From JAPPKS01 sp963667895 (GTDB lineage Bacteria; Poribacteria; WGA-4E; PCPOR2b): a DNA stretch of 64,000 nucleotides. The stretch lies in contig OZ245030.1 of assembly GCA_965223985.1 (NCBI GenBank), positions 930,001-994,000 on the forward strand. Reading direction: 5' to 3'. Below are positions 53,317-62,355 of this stretch, piece after piece. Positions within the stretch are counted from its first letter, which is position 1; each line of letters starts with the position of its first letter. The notes under the pieces were generated by a model. The model was not told where the DNA came from. It did no database searches and saw only the letters and a list, made by a program, of their open reading frames with translations. The position numbers and the translations under genes were made by a program.

Positions 53317-54165
53317 ATGTCACGCATCAACTCTACCGCCGGGCGCCACGGCGAACTCAAGCTCGCCTTCGCACAACGAAACGGAGATACTGTGTTGGCG
53401 GAAAGTTTCTTTCGGGTGCCGTTACAGGTGATGAAGCCGCGTTACGACGTGTCGGGTTGTGCTTGTGTATACCTATTAAGTCCAACGGGGGGGATAGTCC
53501 AGGGCGACGACTACCAGATTGAGATTGCCCTCGCCGCTAACACTCACGCAATTCTGACGACGCAAGCGGCGACGAAAGTTTACGCCATGCCCACCCAGGG
53601 CGCAGCGCAATCTATGCGAATTCAGGTCGGGAAAGATGCACTCTTTGAATACCAGCCCGATTCAACAATCCTATTTCAAGATACGAACTTTAGTCAACAT
53701 ATCTCCCTCTCTCTAGAGCGTGGGGCAAAGGTTGTCCTGCAGGAAATTATCATGCCGGGACGATTGGCACGAGGCGAATCGTTGGTGTTTACACGCTATC
53801 AGAGTCGCGTTGAGGCTTCGGATTCGGAGGGGTTGCTGCTTTATGACGCATGCTGCCTCCAACCGGATCGCCAACCTTATCTCACCAAACTAGGCGTGTT
53901 AGAGGGATATACCTGCTGGGGAAGTTGGTATCTAATCGGCGATTTTGAAATGCCCGAGTGGGAGTTGCTTTGTGAATATGTCGAATTGCTGCTCAATCAG
54001 CCTTCAAAATCGTCCGGCGGATTATCTCAACTGCACCGGGGCGGCATCGCTATCCGGATGCTCGCTCACAACGCAGGAACGATTCATTCTGCCTTTCAGA
54101 CGATCTGGAATTGGCTGAAGATAGAATATTTCGGACTCAAAAGAGTTGATCTGCGAAAGTATTAA
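53317..54165 (+). CDS. ureD: Urease accessory protein UreD (UreH)
   Basis: A 282-residue scaffold protein that binds apo-urease and, with UreF and UreG, delivers nickel to it. The family blocks are SGCACVYLLSPTGGIVQGDD, HAILTTQAATKVYAMP, LFEYQPDSTILFQDTNFSQH and GRLARGESLVFTRYQSRVEA. Length is normal. It starts 1 bp after the urtE stop, in the ribosome-binding range of that gene's end. ureE, ureF and ureG do not follow ureC here, so its partners must be encoded elsewhere if the urease is active. Confidence 0.94.
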   Translation: MSRINSTAGRHGELKLAFAQRNGDTVLAESFFRVPLQVMKPRYDVSGCACVYLLSPTGGIVQGDDYQIEIALAANTHAILTTQAATKVYAMPTQGAAQSMRIQVGKDALFEYQPDSTILFQDTNFSQHISLSLERGAKVVLQEIIMPGRLARGESLVFTRYQSRVEASDSEGLLLYDACCLQPDRQPYLTKLGVLEGYTCWGSWYLIGDFEMPEWELLCEYVELLLNQPSKSSGGLSQLHRGGIAIRMLAHNAGTIHSAFQTIWNWLKIEYFGLKRVDLRKY

Positions 54166-54183
54166 ACTCGGAGGATATGATTC

Positions 54184-54486
54184 GTGAACCTAACGCCCCG
54201 TGAACAAGAAAAGCTAATTATCTACGTCGCGGCACAGCTTGCCAAAGATCGGCGGGCACGTGGTTTAAAACTCAACTACCCTGAATCGGTCGCCATCATC
54301 ACCGCCGAAATCTTGGAGGGCATCCGTGAAGGGAAATCGGTCGCAGAATTGATGCGGTACGGCACCACTCTACTGAACCACGACGATGTGATGGAGGGTG
54401 TGCCGGAGATGCTGCACGAAGTGCAGGTTGAGGGCACATTCCCCGATGGCACGAAGCTCGTCACTGTCCACGATCCGATTCGGTAA
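54184..54486 (+). CDS. ureA: Urease subunit gamma UreA
   Basis: A 100-residue structural subunit of urease, which hydrolyses urea to ammonia and carbamate. MNLTPREQEKLIIYVAAQLA, LNYPESVAIITAEILEGIRE, GKSVAELMRYGTTLL and VMEGVPEMLHEVQVEGTFPD GTKLV match UreA along the whole length. It starts with GTG, with CGGAGGA 8-9 bases upstream. Separate gamma and beta subunits (not a fused UreAB) are the usual bacterial arrangement. Confidence 0.97.
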   Translation: MNLTPREQEKLIIYVAAQLAKDRRARGLKLNYPESVAIITAEILEGIREGKSVAELMRYGTTLLNHDDVMEGVPEMLHEVQVEGTFPDGTKLVTVHDPIR

Positions 54487-54512
54487 GAATGAACAGTTAA
54501 GGAGTAAGAAAG

Positions 54513-54827
54513 ATGATTCCCGGAGAATACATACTTGCAAAGGACGACATTATTGCCAATGTTGAACGCAATACCGCCGAGTTGACCGTTGCCAATACCG
54601 GCGACCGACCCATACAGGTCGGATCGCACTTCCACTTTTTTGAGGTCAACGCCGCGCTCCAATTCGATCGGGAGAAAGCGTTCGGCATGCGGTTGAACAT
54701 CCCGTCAGGCGTCGCTGTCCGCTTTGAGCCGGGCGATGAAAAAACGGTTACGCTCACAGAATTAAAGGGCAAACGAATCGTGCACGGATTGAACAATCAA
54801 ATTAATGGACCGCTTGATGAAGCGTAA
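54513..54827 (+). CDS. ureB: Urease subunit beta UreB
   Basis: A 104-residue structural subunit. MIPGEYILAKDDIIANVERN, TVANTGDRPIQVGSHFHFFE, FGMRLNIPSGVAVRFEPGDE and KTVTLTELKGKRIVHG are the expected family blocks. TAAGGAGTAAG precedes the ATG, 26 bp after ureA; the gene ends 11 bp before ureC. It completes a standard ureABC arrangement. Confidence 0.97.
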   Translation: MIPGEYILAKDDIIANVERNTAELTVANTGDRPIQVGSHFHFFEVNAALQFDREKAFGMRLNIPSGVAVRFEPGDEKTVTLTELKGKRIVHGLNNQINGPLDEA

Positions 54828-54838
54828 AGGAAAGGACA

Positions 54839-56557
54839 ATGCCACTCAACATCCCACGACGCACCTACACAGATATCTACGGACCGACCGTCGGCGATAA
54901 AGTTCGACTTGCGGACACCGAGCTATTTATAGAAGTCGAGAGAGATTATACAACCTACGGCGATGAGTCGAAATTTGGAGGCGGCAAGACACTACGCGAC
55001 GGCATGGGACAGATGCCCGGTGCTACTAGCGCGGAAGGCGTCCTCGATCTCGTCCTGACCAATGCGCTAATCTTGGACCATTGGGGAATCGTCAAGGCGG
55101 ATATTGGCGTGCGTAACGGAAAAATCGTCGGGATTGGCAAGGCGGGGAATCCGAACATTATGGATGGCGTCAGCGACGGTATGATTGTCGGTGCAGGAAC
55201 TGAAGTAATCGCCGCTGAGGGTATGATTGTGACGCCAGGTGGACTTGATGTCCACATTCATTTCATTTGCCCCCAGCAAATTGACGAAGCCCTCTCATCG
55301 GGCGTGACGACGATGATTGGCGGTGGGACGGGACCAGCAACTGGCACCAACGCCACCACCTGCACCCCTGGCACGTGGAATATCGAGCGAATGCTCGAAG
55401 CTGCTGAGGGGTTCCCAATCAATCTTGGTTTTCTGGGAAAGGGTAACTCATCGCTGCCGGAGTCCCTTAATGAACAGATTGAGGCGGGGGCGTTGGGGCT
55501 GAAACTCCACGAGGATTGGGGAACAACGCCCGCTGCGATCGACTGCTGTCTATCCGTCGCCGATAAATACGATGTGCAGGTCGCCATCCACACCGACACG
55601 CTCAACGAGGCGGGGTTTGTCGAAGACTCGATTGCCGCATTCAAAGGAAGAACCATTCACACCTATCACACCGAAGGCGCAGGTGGTGGACACGCGCCGG
55701 ACATAATCAAAGTCTGCGGTCTAAGCAACGTGTTGCCTTCCTCGACCAATCCCACACGACCGTTCACGGTCAACACCATTGACGAGCACCTCGACATGCT
55801 GATGGTCTGCCACCATCTCGATGCCTCGATTCCCGAAGACCTCGCCTTTGCCGAATCGCGGATTCGTCCGGAGACAATTGCCGCCGAAGATATTCTGCAC
55901 GACCTCGGCGCCTTTAGCATGATGGCGTCCGATTCACAGGCGATGGGACGTGTCGGCGAGGTAATTCTTCGCACATGGCAGACTGCTCACAAGATGAAAG
56001 TACAACGCGGTCCTCTCCCTGACGACACGGGCGAAAACGACAACGTCCGAGCAAAACGGTACGTCGCCAAGTACGCAATTAATCCGGCGATTACCCACGG
56101 TATCAGTGACCATGTCGGATCGATTGAAGCGGGCAAACTCGCGGATATGGTGGTCTGGCATCCGGCGTTTTTTGGCGTCAAACCGCAATTGGTGCTAAAG
56201 GGTGGATTCCTCGTCTGGGCGGCGATGGGCGACGCAAACGCCTCAATTCCGACTCCCCAGCCAGTTCTAGGACGTCCGATGTTTGGCGCTTTTGGGCGCG
56301 TGCCGTATTCCGCGTCCTACACCTTTGTCTCACAGGCGGGGGTTGAGAGAGAGGTCGGCGTCCGTCTCGGTCTACAAAAGCCGACTGTTCCCGTGAAAAA
56401 CTGCCGTGACTTGGACAAATCGTTGATGATAAACAATACCTACTTGCCGAAGATCGAGGTAAACCCCGAAACCTACGAAGTCCGTGCCGATGGCGAACTC
56501 CTCACCTGTGAACCCGCCGAAGTCCTTCCCATGACACAGCGTTACTTCCTGTTTTGA
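54839..56557 (+). CDS. ureC: Urease subunit alpha UreC, catalytic
   Basis: A 572-residue catalytic subunit with the dinickel site. Metal ligands His139 and His141 are in DVHIHF, the carbamylated bridging lysine is Lys222 in GLKLHEDWG, and the mobile flap His and family motif MVCHHLDASIPEDLAFAESR are present, as is HTEGAGGGHAPDI. All active-site segments are intact, so the enzyme should be competent once nickel is inserted. AAAGGAAAGG precedes the ATG. The usual downstream ureEFG genes are replaced by a 235-bp gap and an unrelated rhodanese operon. Confidence 0.98.
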   Translation: MPLNIPRRTYTDIYGPTVGDKVRLADTELFIEVERDYTTYGDESKFGGGKTLRDGMGQMPGATSAEGVLDLVLTNALILDHWGIVKADIGVRNGKIVGIGKAGNPNIMDGVSDGMIVGAGTEVIAAEGMIVTPGGLDVHIHFICPQQIDEALSSGVTTMIGGGTGPATGTNATTCTPGTWNIERMLEAAEGFPINLGFLGKGNSSLPESLNEQIEAGALGLKLHEDWGTTPAAIDCCLSVADKYDVQVAIHTDTLNEAGFVEDSIAAFKGRTIHTYHTEGAGGGHAPDIIKVCGLSNVLPSSTNPTRPFTVNTIDEHLDMLMVCHHLDASIPEDLAFAESRIRPETIAAEDILHDLGAFSMMASDSQAMGRVGEVILRTWQTAHKMKVQRGPLPDDTGENDNVRAKRYVAKYAINPAITHGISDHVGSIEAGKLADMVVWHPAFFGVKPQLVLKGGFLVWAAMGDANASIPTPQPVLGRPMFGAFGRVPYSASYTFVSQAGVEREVGVRLGLQKPTVPVKNCRDLDKSLMINNTYLPKIEVNPETYEVRADGELLTCEPAEVLPMTQRYFLF

Positions 56558-56622
56558 GGTCAATTTCCGCCACCTAGAATCTCTGCAGCGCAACTGTCCT
56601 CTGCCCAATCCCTACGCAATAC

Positions 56623-56651
56623 TTGCATTTCACTCTAGATTCAACTATAAT
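56623..56651 (+). promoter_or_regulatory. Sigma70-type promoter for the rhodanese-RNase H unit
   Basis: TTGCAT (56623-56628) and a perfect TATAAT (56646-56651) with a 17-base spacer, in the gap after ureC. The leader to the start codon at 56793 would be about 135 nt. Confidence 0.7.
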
Positions 56652-56792
56652 TAGCAGTAGGTTTCTGCACTCCAAGTGTAACTCCCCTGTGAAAATCAAG
56701 CGCTGTAAAAGCAAGTGTAAAAAGCCGGTCTACTCATAACTCAGCTGATTTCTTTCCCGCGTTAGGGTATTTAGGTTAAGGAGAAACTGGAA

Positions 56793-57176
56793 ATGGATGA
56801 CTCAATCCGACACTATGGAGAGAAATTGAGCTACGAAACAGATTCGTGGGACCTCAATGCAGCCATCCAAAATGGCGAGAAGATTGTCGTAATTGACACT
56901 CGCTCTCCCGAAGCGTTTGCCGAGGAGCATATTCCCGAAGCAGTCAATTTTCCGCATCGGACGATGAATCAAGAGACGACATCGCATTTTAATCGAAATG
57001 TTCTCTATGTTACCTACTGCGATGGCATCGGTTGCAATGCGTCAACGAAAGGCGCACTCAAGATGGCGCAGTTAGGATTTCGCGTGAAAGAGCTCATTGG
57101 CGGATTGGATTGGTGGGAGCGGGATGGTTACCCTACGGAAATTTCTGATGCAGGTTCAGTAACTATTGAATTCTGA
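56793..57176 (+). CDS. Rhodanese-like sulfurtransferase
   Basis: A 127-residue single-domain cytoplasmic rhodanese. VVIDTRSPEAFAEEHIPEAV is the CH2A-type segment and TYCDGIGCNASTKGALKMAQ holds the active-site loop with candidate catalytic Cys (CDGIGCNAS). RELIGGLDWW-like sequence (KELIGGLDWWERDGYP) closes the fold. TAAGGAGA is well placed before the ATG. It is followed 17 bp later by the RNase H-TPR gene, so they may be cotranscribed from the promoter at 56623. Sulfur donor and acceptor are unknown. Confidence 0.88.
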   Translation: MDDSIRHYGEKLSYETDSWDLNAAIQNGEKIVVIDTRSPEAFAEEHIPEAVNFPHRTMNQETTSHFNRNVLYVTYCDGIGCNASTKGALKMAQLGFRVKELIGGLDWWERDGYPTEISDAGSVTIEF

Positions 57177-57193
57177 TTGTTGGAACAGGAAGA

Positions 57194-58213
57194 ATGATCG
57201 AAAAAGAGGTCTTCATATACACTGATGGAGCCTGTCTCGGCAACCCGGGCAGGGGCGGATACGGCGTTGTGCTTTGTCATAATGGTAACCAGAAGCAATT
57301 ATCTGGAGGATTCCGTCTCACAACAAACAATCGGATGGAAATCATGGCGGCAATCATCGGATTAGAGACGCTAAAACCCCCCTGCACGGTTACACTGTAC
57401 ACGGACTCAAGATACCTCGCAGATGCAATCACTAAAGGGTGGGCACGACGATGGAGAGCTAAAGGATGGTGGAGAACGGACAAAGAAAAGGCTTTAAATG
57501 CCGACCTGTGGTCAAAGTTGCTGAAATTGTGCGACCAACATACTGTCACATTTCGCTGGATAAAAGGACACGCAGGGCACGATTGGAATGAGATTTGTGA
57601 TAAGCTTTCAAAGAAAGCAGCAAGTGCCCCTAACCTTCCTGATGATGATGGATACACTGTAAAGCCTAGAACAGGCGTAGAGAAAGCGAGTTCGCCTCAG
57701 TGTCTGCAATTGCACGGGAAAAATTATACTTGGGATTCGGTGACCTGGTACGAGACCGAGACACATCTAAAACCACCTGTGTCAGTGATCTCTGAGCTCA
57801 ATAAGTGTTTGGTGCCTTTAATAGAAGAAGAAGATCAGCAAATCGACGATCCCCATGAATTGCTTAAACGCGCCAAGAAAGCACGGGACTCCAGTCAGTA
57901 CGTAAGAGCGGAAGAACTTGCTCGGCGTGCGGTTAGATTGTCTCCTAATAACGCCGGTGCATTGGCTGTGCTATCGTCTTGCCTACGTACTCTAGGGAGG
58001 CCACAAGAAGCTCTTAGGGAAACAGATCGATTTGAGTTTACACGTTACGTACCATTGCTGAATACACGCGTGGCCGCACTATGTGACCTTGACAGATGGG
58101 AAGAGGCAAAAATTGTTGTTGACCGTGCGCTTGGTAACGGAATGGACAAAGCGAAATTCTCTGAAATTGTCAACCGAATAAAGGCAGCCAAACCTGAACT
58201 TTACAGCGAGTGA
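57194..58213 (+). CDS. rnhA: Ribonuclease HI fused to a C-terminal TPR region
   Basis: A 339-residue protein. Residues 1-145 are a complete RNase HI: Asp11 (YTDGACLGNPGRGGYG), Glu49 (NNRMEIMAAI), Asp71 (YTDSRYLADAI) and Asp136 (NEICDKLSKKA), so it should cleave RNA in RNA-DNA hybrids. A linker with a second small segment follows, then two to three TPR-like helical repeats (about 220-335: LLKRAKKARDSSQYVRAEEL, RLSPNNAGALAVLSSCLRTL, GRPQEALRE). Ordinary RNase HI is about 155 residues, so the fusion is unusual. No clear Shine-Dalgarno match exists apart from GGAACAGGAAG. Confidence 0.88.
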   Translation: MIEKEVFIYTDGACLGNPGRGGYGVVLCHNGNQKQLSGGFRLTTNNRMEIMAAIIGLETLKPPCTVTLYTDSRYLADAITKGWARRWRAKGWWRTDKEKALNADLWSKLLKLCDQHTVTFRWIKGHAGHDWNEICDKLSKKAASAPNLPDDDGYTVKPRTGVEKASSPQCLQLHGKNYTWDSVTWYETETHLKPPVSVISELNKCLVPLIEEEDQQIDDPHELLKRAKKARDSSQYVRAEELARRAVRLSPNNAGALAVLSSCLRTLGRPQEALRETDRFEFTRYVPLLNTRVAALCDLDRWEEAKIVVDRALGNGMDKAKFSEIVNRIKAAKPELYSE

Positions 58214-58339
58214 TGGATTCAAGGACATGGTCCATAACAAGGCGTTGCAGGTTGACGACTTTAAGTGCGGATTTAACCATGTTTTCGAGGGGCGGCGCGT
58301 TCTGGTTCATCGAGCGTCATTTCACAGGAGAACAGAGTA

Positions 58340-58711
58340 ATGACTGGAAAGATAGCTACATCTGCTGTCTATGTGACCGATCAGGATGCAGCTGTCCAGT
58401 TTTAGGGGAAACAAGTCGGTTTTGAAATACGTCGAGATCTACCCATGGGTCCCGAAGCGAGATGGATTGAAATGGCTCCACCAGACGCCGAGTCCGGTAT
58501 CGTTATTTACCCAAAAAGCATGATGGAAGATTGGGCTGAACGAAAGCCATCAATGGTGTCTGAATGCGAAGATATAGGACAAACTCACAGGGAAATGACT
58601 GGGCGGGGTGTAGAATTTTTACAGGATCCTAAGGAAATGCCTTGGGGTATGTTCGCCATCTTTTTGGACCCCCAAGAGAATTGGTATGGGTTACAGGGAA
58701 TGTCTAAATAA
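58340..58711 (+). pseudogene. VOC (glyoxalase/bleomycin-resistance) family gene with an in-frame amber codon
   Basis: One frame from ATG 58340 (with ACAGGAGAAC upstream) reads MTGKIATSAVYVTDQDAAVQF, then TAG at 58403-58405, then GKQVGFEIRRDLPMGPEARW and on to LDPQENWYGLQGMSK, a full-length (123-codon) VOC-fold protein. The amber codon replaces what is normally Tyr in the F-Y of this motif, a one-base change. The intact downstream part alone (58445-58711) lacks the first strand-helix unit. Genes nearby end in TAG, so it is not a sense codon here. Likely a recent pseudogene or sequencing error. Confidence 0.75.
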
Positions 58712-58759
58712 AACACCCTGCTTTCACTCACACTTCTAAAATTTGCGGCGCCACATTCA

Positions 58760-61591
58760 TCACTTTGCCGACATCCAATTGTCGCCAATTCCCACCTCCG
58801 TCCGAAGGGGAACTCGCAACGCCATTGCACCATCCATTTCCTCACGCACAACGGCTGCGTGCGCATCAGCCAACGATTCAGGCGTTTCATATACCAACTC
58901 GTCGTGGATCTGGAGCAGTAGCTTCAACGGCAAACCGTCTAGATCAATACGGCGCTGCACGTTCACCATTGCCGCTTTGATTAGGTCTGCCGCGCTGCCT
59001 TGAACCACGGTGTTGAATGCTAACCGCTCGCCTTTACTCTGACGGTTCCGATTCGGCGAGTGAATCTCCGGGATGGCCCGACGCCGCCCGGTGAGCGTGC
59101 AAACGTATCCGTGTTCCAAGGCTTGCTGGATACATCGATGCAAGAATATCTCGATTCCCGGAAAGCGTTGCTTGTAGTCGTTAATCAGCGCCGTTGCAGT
59201 TTTCACATCCATGCCCTTGATTCGCCGAGCGAGCCCAAATGGGGATACTCCATAGATAATGCCGAAGTTTATTGTCTTCGCACGGTCGCGCTGTTCACGA
59301 GTGACGCTCTCAATCGGGACGCCGAATACCTGTGAAGCCACGGACGTATGGATGTCGAGTCCTCGCTCAAACACCTCGATCAAACCAGGGTCCTCACTGA
59401 AATGGGCGAGCAACCGGAGTTCAATCTGAGAGTAGTCAGCACAGATGAGTTTGTTGCCTTTCGGTGCTTTGAACGCCTTACGAAGTTGGCGTCCTACATC
59501 TGTCCGCACCGGGATATTCTGAAGGTTTGGTCCGTGCGATGCCAACCGTCCAGTGGCGGTGGTGAGTTGATGGAATGTGGCGTGAATGCGCCCTGTCTCC
59601 TTGTTCACAGCGTTCCGAAGTTGGTCAAGGTAAGTGCTTGTCAATTTTGTGAGTTGGCGATATTCAATGATAAGGCGTGGCACCGTCGTGTGTGGCTGAT
59701 TCAGGTCCTCCTTCGCGGTCAGTCGCTCCAACACAGTCACGTCTGTTCCCCACCGACCGCTTTTCGTCTTTTTCACTGGCTCGAAACCCAGTTTGTTGAA
59801 GAGCACTTCCCCAAGCTGCTGTGTAGACTCCAGATGGAATTCGCCGCCCGCTAGCTCCCAAATCTCCTTTCGGAGTGCGTTGATTCGCTCGTTGATGGCT
59901 TCGCCTTGTCGCGCCAACTCCTCTGGATCGCAGACGACGCCGTTGAACTCAATCTCGGCAATAATCGGCGCGAGTGGAGATTCAATATCTCGCACAAGGG
60001 CGGTAATCCCCATCGCCTCCAACTTGGGTAGCAGGTGGTGATATAGGCGGAGCACGATGTCAGTGTCCTCCGAGGCATAGGTCGTAACCTGTCCCAGCGG
60101 AATTGTGTCGATGGCTCTCTCTTCCTCACCCTCCCCTATCACGTCAGCAATCGGAATCATCTTATAGTTCAGGTGGAGTAGGGCGACGGTATCGAGCCGG
60201 TGTCCCGGTTGTACCGGATCGATTAAGAGGCTGGCGAGCATCGTATCGAACACCACGCCGCGTATCTTTGCACCGTTCCGCAACAGCACATGTGCATCAA
60301 ACTTTAGGTTGTGACCGCACTTGGGTAGATTGCTGTCCGCCAAAATCGGATTCAGGGCGTTTAAGACAGTTCCAGTATCAAGGTGTTCGCTCGGATTTGG
60401 AGAACGGACGGGGACGTAAACGCCGTGTCCGGGCTTCCATGAGAAGCTCAAACCGCAGAGTGCTGCGTCTCGCGCCAAACCGGTCGTCTCCGTATCAACG
60501 CTGAGGATTGGCTGAACACGGAGCATCGCCACAAGTTCCTCCAACTGCCGCTGTGTCGTGATTGCGGTGTAGTCGCTTGTGCTGGCAGTTTCGTATTCGC
60601 CTTTTTCCAGAATCGCTGTCGTTTGCTCCTCCAAAACTGCGACGCGCTCCTTTCTTGTTTTGGACGTGGGCGTCTTTGCGGAAACTATGACGTCGGTGCC
60701 GGTGGTAAGTTGCTCCAGCTCTTTCCGATACCGATTAAAGCCCAACTGCTCAAATAGTAGCACAAGTTTCTGGCGGTCAATTGAGTCGACTCGCGCTTGT
60801 TCCAGTGAAAATGGGAAATCGGCGTCGCGCTTCAGTGTTACAAGGGTACGTGAAAGGGGCAGATGAGCACGCGCCTTCTCTATATTTTCACGACGTTTGC
60901 CCTTAACCTTGTCAATATTCTCGAAAATGCCGTCAATCGATTCAAAGTCTTGTATCAGCTTGGCGGCGGTTTTGAGCCCAATGCCCTCTACACCGGGTAC
61001 GTTGTCCACCTTATCGCCCATCAAAGCGAGCACATCGACAACCTGCGTTGGCGTGATTCCCTTATCCTTTTGAAGCGATTCCACATCAATGGTCGCGTCA
61101 GTATGGATATCAAACATCGTGACGCGATCGCCGAGAAGCTGCTCAAGATCTTTGTCTTTAGAGACGATGCGGATGCGGAGGTCGTCGCGCGAGCGATCGT
61201 CGAGGATGCGCTGGGTAATCGTAGCGATGACATCGTCCGCTTCTAGCCCCGGTACACCGATGATGGGGATGCCAAAGAGCTCGGTTACCTCTTGAATTCG
61301 AGGAATCTGTGCGATTAAATCATCCGGGGTAGTTTCACGTGTGCCTTTGTACTCGTCATAGAGGTCATCGCGAAACGTCTTCCCCGGCATATCCATCGCC
61401 GCTACGACATAGTTTGGGCGAAACTGAGAGAGGAGTTTGATCAGCATGCCTGTGAAGCCGAAGACAGCGTGGGTCGGTTCCCCGGTAACAGAACTGCGTA
61501 ATCCGCCGCGAATAGCGAAGTACGCACGGAAAATCTGGGCGTGTCCATCAATTAGATATAAGGTTTCAACCGGTTCATGTTCCGATTCCAT
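58760..61591 (-). CDS. polA: DNA polymerase I
   Basis: A 943-residue repair and Okazaki-fragment polymerase. The N-terminal 5'-3' exonuclease (LYLIDGHAQIFRAYFAI, LEADDVIATI, GDKVDNVPGVEGIGLKTA) spans about 1-290. The 3'-5' proofreading domain is intact, with Asp366 and Glu368 in SVDTETTGL. The polymerase domain has motif A DYSQIELRLLAHF (Asp719), RDRAKTINFGIIYGVSPFGL and motif C QIHDELVYE (Asp897). GAAGGAG lies before the ATG. It converges on the VOC gene with a 48-bp gap and is otherwise alone. Confidence 0.97.
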   Translation of the reverse strand: MESEHEPVETLYLIDGHAQIFRAYFAIRGGLRSSVTGEPTHAVFGFTGMLIKLLSQFRPNYVVAAMDMPGKTFRDDLYDEYKGTRETTPDDLIAQIPRIQEVTELFGIPIIGVPGLEADDVIATITQRILDDRSRDDLRIRIVSKDKDLEQLLGDRVTMFDIHTDATIDVESLQKDKGITPTQVVDVLALMGDKVDNVPGVEGIGLKTAAKLIQDFESIDGIFENIDKVKGKRRENIEKARAHLPLSRTLVTLKRDADFPFSLEQARVDSIDRQKLVLLFEQLGFNRYRKELEQLTTGTDVIVSAKTPTSKTRKERVAVLEEQTTAILEKGEYETASTSDYTAITTQRQLEELVAMLRVQPILSVDTETTGLARDAALCGLSFSWKPGHGVYVPVRSPNPSEHLDTGTVLNALNPILADSNLPKCGHNLKFDAHVLLRNGAKIRGVVFDTMLASLLIDPVQPGHRLDTVALLHLNYKMIPIADVIGEGEEERAIDTIPLGQVTTYASEDTDIVLRLYHHLLPKLEAMGITALVRDIESPLAPIIAEIEFNGVVCDPEELARQGEAINERINALRKEIWELAGGEFHLESTQQLGEVLFNKLGFEPVKKTKSGRWGTDVTVLERLTAKEDLNQPHTTVPRLIIEYRQLTKLTSTYLDQLRNAVNKETGRIHATFHQLTTATGRLASHGPNLQNIPVRTDVGRQLRKAFKAPKGNKLICADYSQIELRLLAHFSEDPGLIEVFERGLDIHTSVASQVFGVPIESVTREQRDRAKTINFGIIYGVSPFGLARRIKGMDVKTATALINDYKQRFPGIEIFLHRCIQQALEHGYVCTLTGRRRAIPEIHSPNRNRQSKGERLAFNTVVQGSAADLIKAAMVNVQRRIDLDGLPLKLLLQIHDELVYETPESLADAHAAVVREEMDGAMALRVPLRTEVGIGDNWMSAK

Positions 61592-61885
61592 GTTCGTCTC
61601 CTTCAGTGACTTTAACCATCATAGCGCATCTAACAGCCTTTTCGCTTGAGAATTACTTGACACTTTGCTACAATCTGCTAAGGCTGAAATAATCGAAGTG
61701 AGCGAAGAGTCCATCCACTCAGAAACCCATCAAGGTTTCAAAGGGAGTCAATGAATTTGATTTTCTGCCTAAAGGGTATTTTAACCGAATTGTCTCTATT
61801 ATACAACCCACAAAGCTCCGCCCTGTTTCGAACATTCAACACCGATGAGCGAGAGAGCTCTGACAATGTATTAGGTGTACGCTAG

Positions 61886-62218
61886 ATGAAGAACGAGCCC
61901 AAAAAAGCCATACTGGATAACTTCTTTTATAAAAAAATTGAGGTGCGCATAGGCCAGATGTTCGGCTATCCCGCATATTACGTAGGCCGTTCGATGTTTG
62001 CTTGCCTTTACGAAGGAAAGGTAGGGCTAAAGCTACCTGATGCGTCGGCAAATGAAGCGAGGGGAAAGAAAGAAATCACAGATTTTCAGCCTTATAGAAA
62101 ACCTAAAATGCGGGAATGGATCCAATTTGAATTCGATTCGGAGGGAGAATTATGCCTGCACAAAAACCTCATAGATACCGCGATAGAGTATGCAAAAACG
62201 AGAAATCGCAAAAAATGA
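61886..62218 (+). CDS. TfoX N-terminal-like domain protein
   Basis: A 110-residue cytoplasmic protein. IGQMFGYPAYYVGRSMFACL, VGLKLPDASANEARGK and FQPYRKPKMREWIQFEF follow the pattern of TfoX/Sxy N-terminal domains (GKMFGYP..., ..., PF.P...RPMREY). Such stand-alone domains are common and mostly uncharacterised, although TfoX itself regulates competence. The ribosome-binding site is weak. The upstream 294 bp (61592-61885) hold only the polA leader and nothing else recognised. Confidence 0.7.
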   Translation: MKNEPKKAILDNFFYKKIEVRIGQMFGYPAYYVGRSMFACLYEGKVGLKLPDASANEARGKKEITDFQPYRKPKMREWIQFEFDSEGELCLHKNLIDTAIEYAKTRNRKK

Positions 62219-62292
62219 GGAGCCGTCTTCGAAGAGATTTTGGTTGGATGTGATTGCTGCTTTAGGGATTGAACCGCTAAGTCGCAACAAAG

Positions 62293-62323
62293 AAAAAAGG
62301 GCTGCGCAACAAATGGCAGACCC
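62293..62323 (-). terminator. Rho-independent terminator for the P460-like lipoprotein gene
   Basis: Read on the minus strand, GGGTCTGC pairs with GCAGCCC (one bulged T) around a 10-base loop and is followed by six T residues. It lies 33 bp after the stop codon at 62356 and separates two convergent genes. Confidence 0.7.
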
Positions 62324-62355
62324 TCTTCTTATTGACAGTATGTAAATCTTAAGGT

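Noticed and set aside
58403..58405. TAG as a sense codon (code reassignment or pyrrolysine)
   Set aside because: Other genes in the window, such as glxK, urtB and zorD, end in TAG, and no pyl genes are visible.
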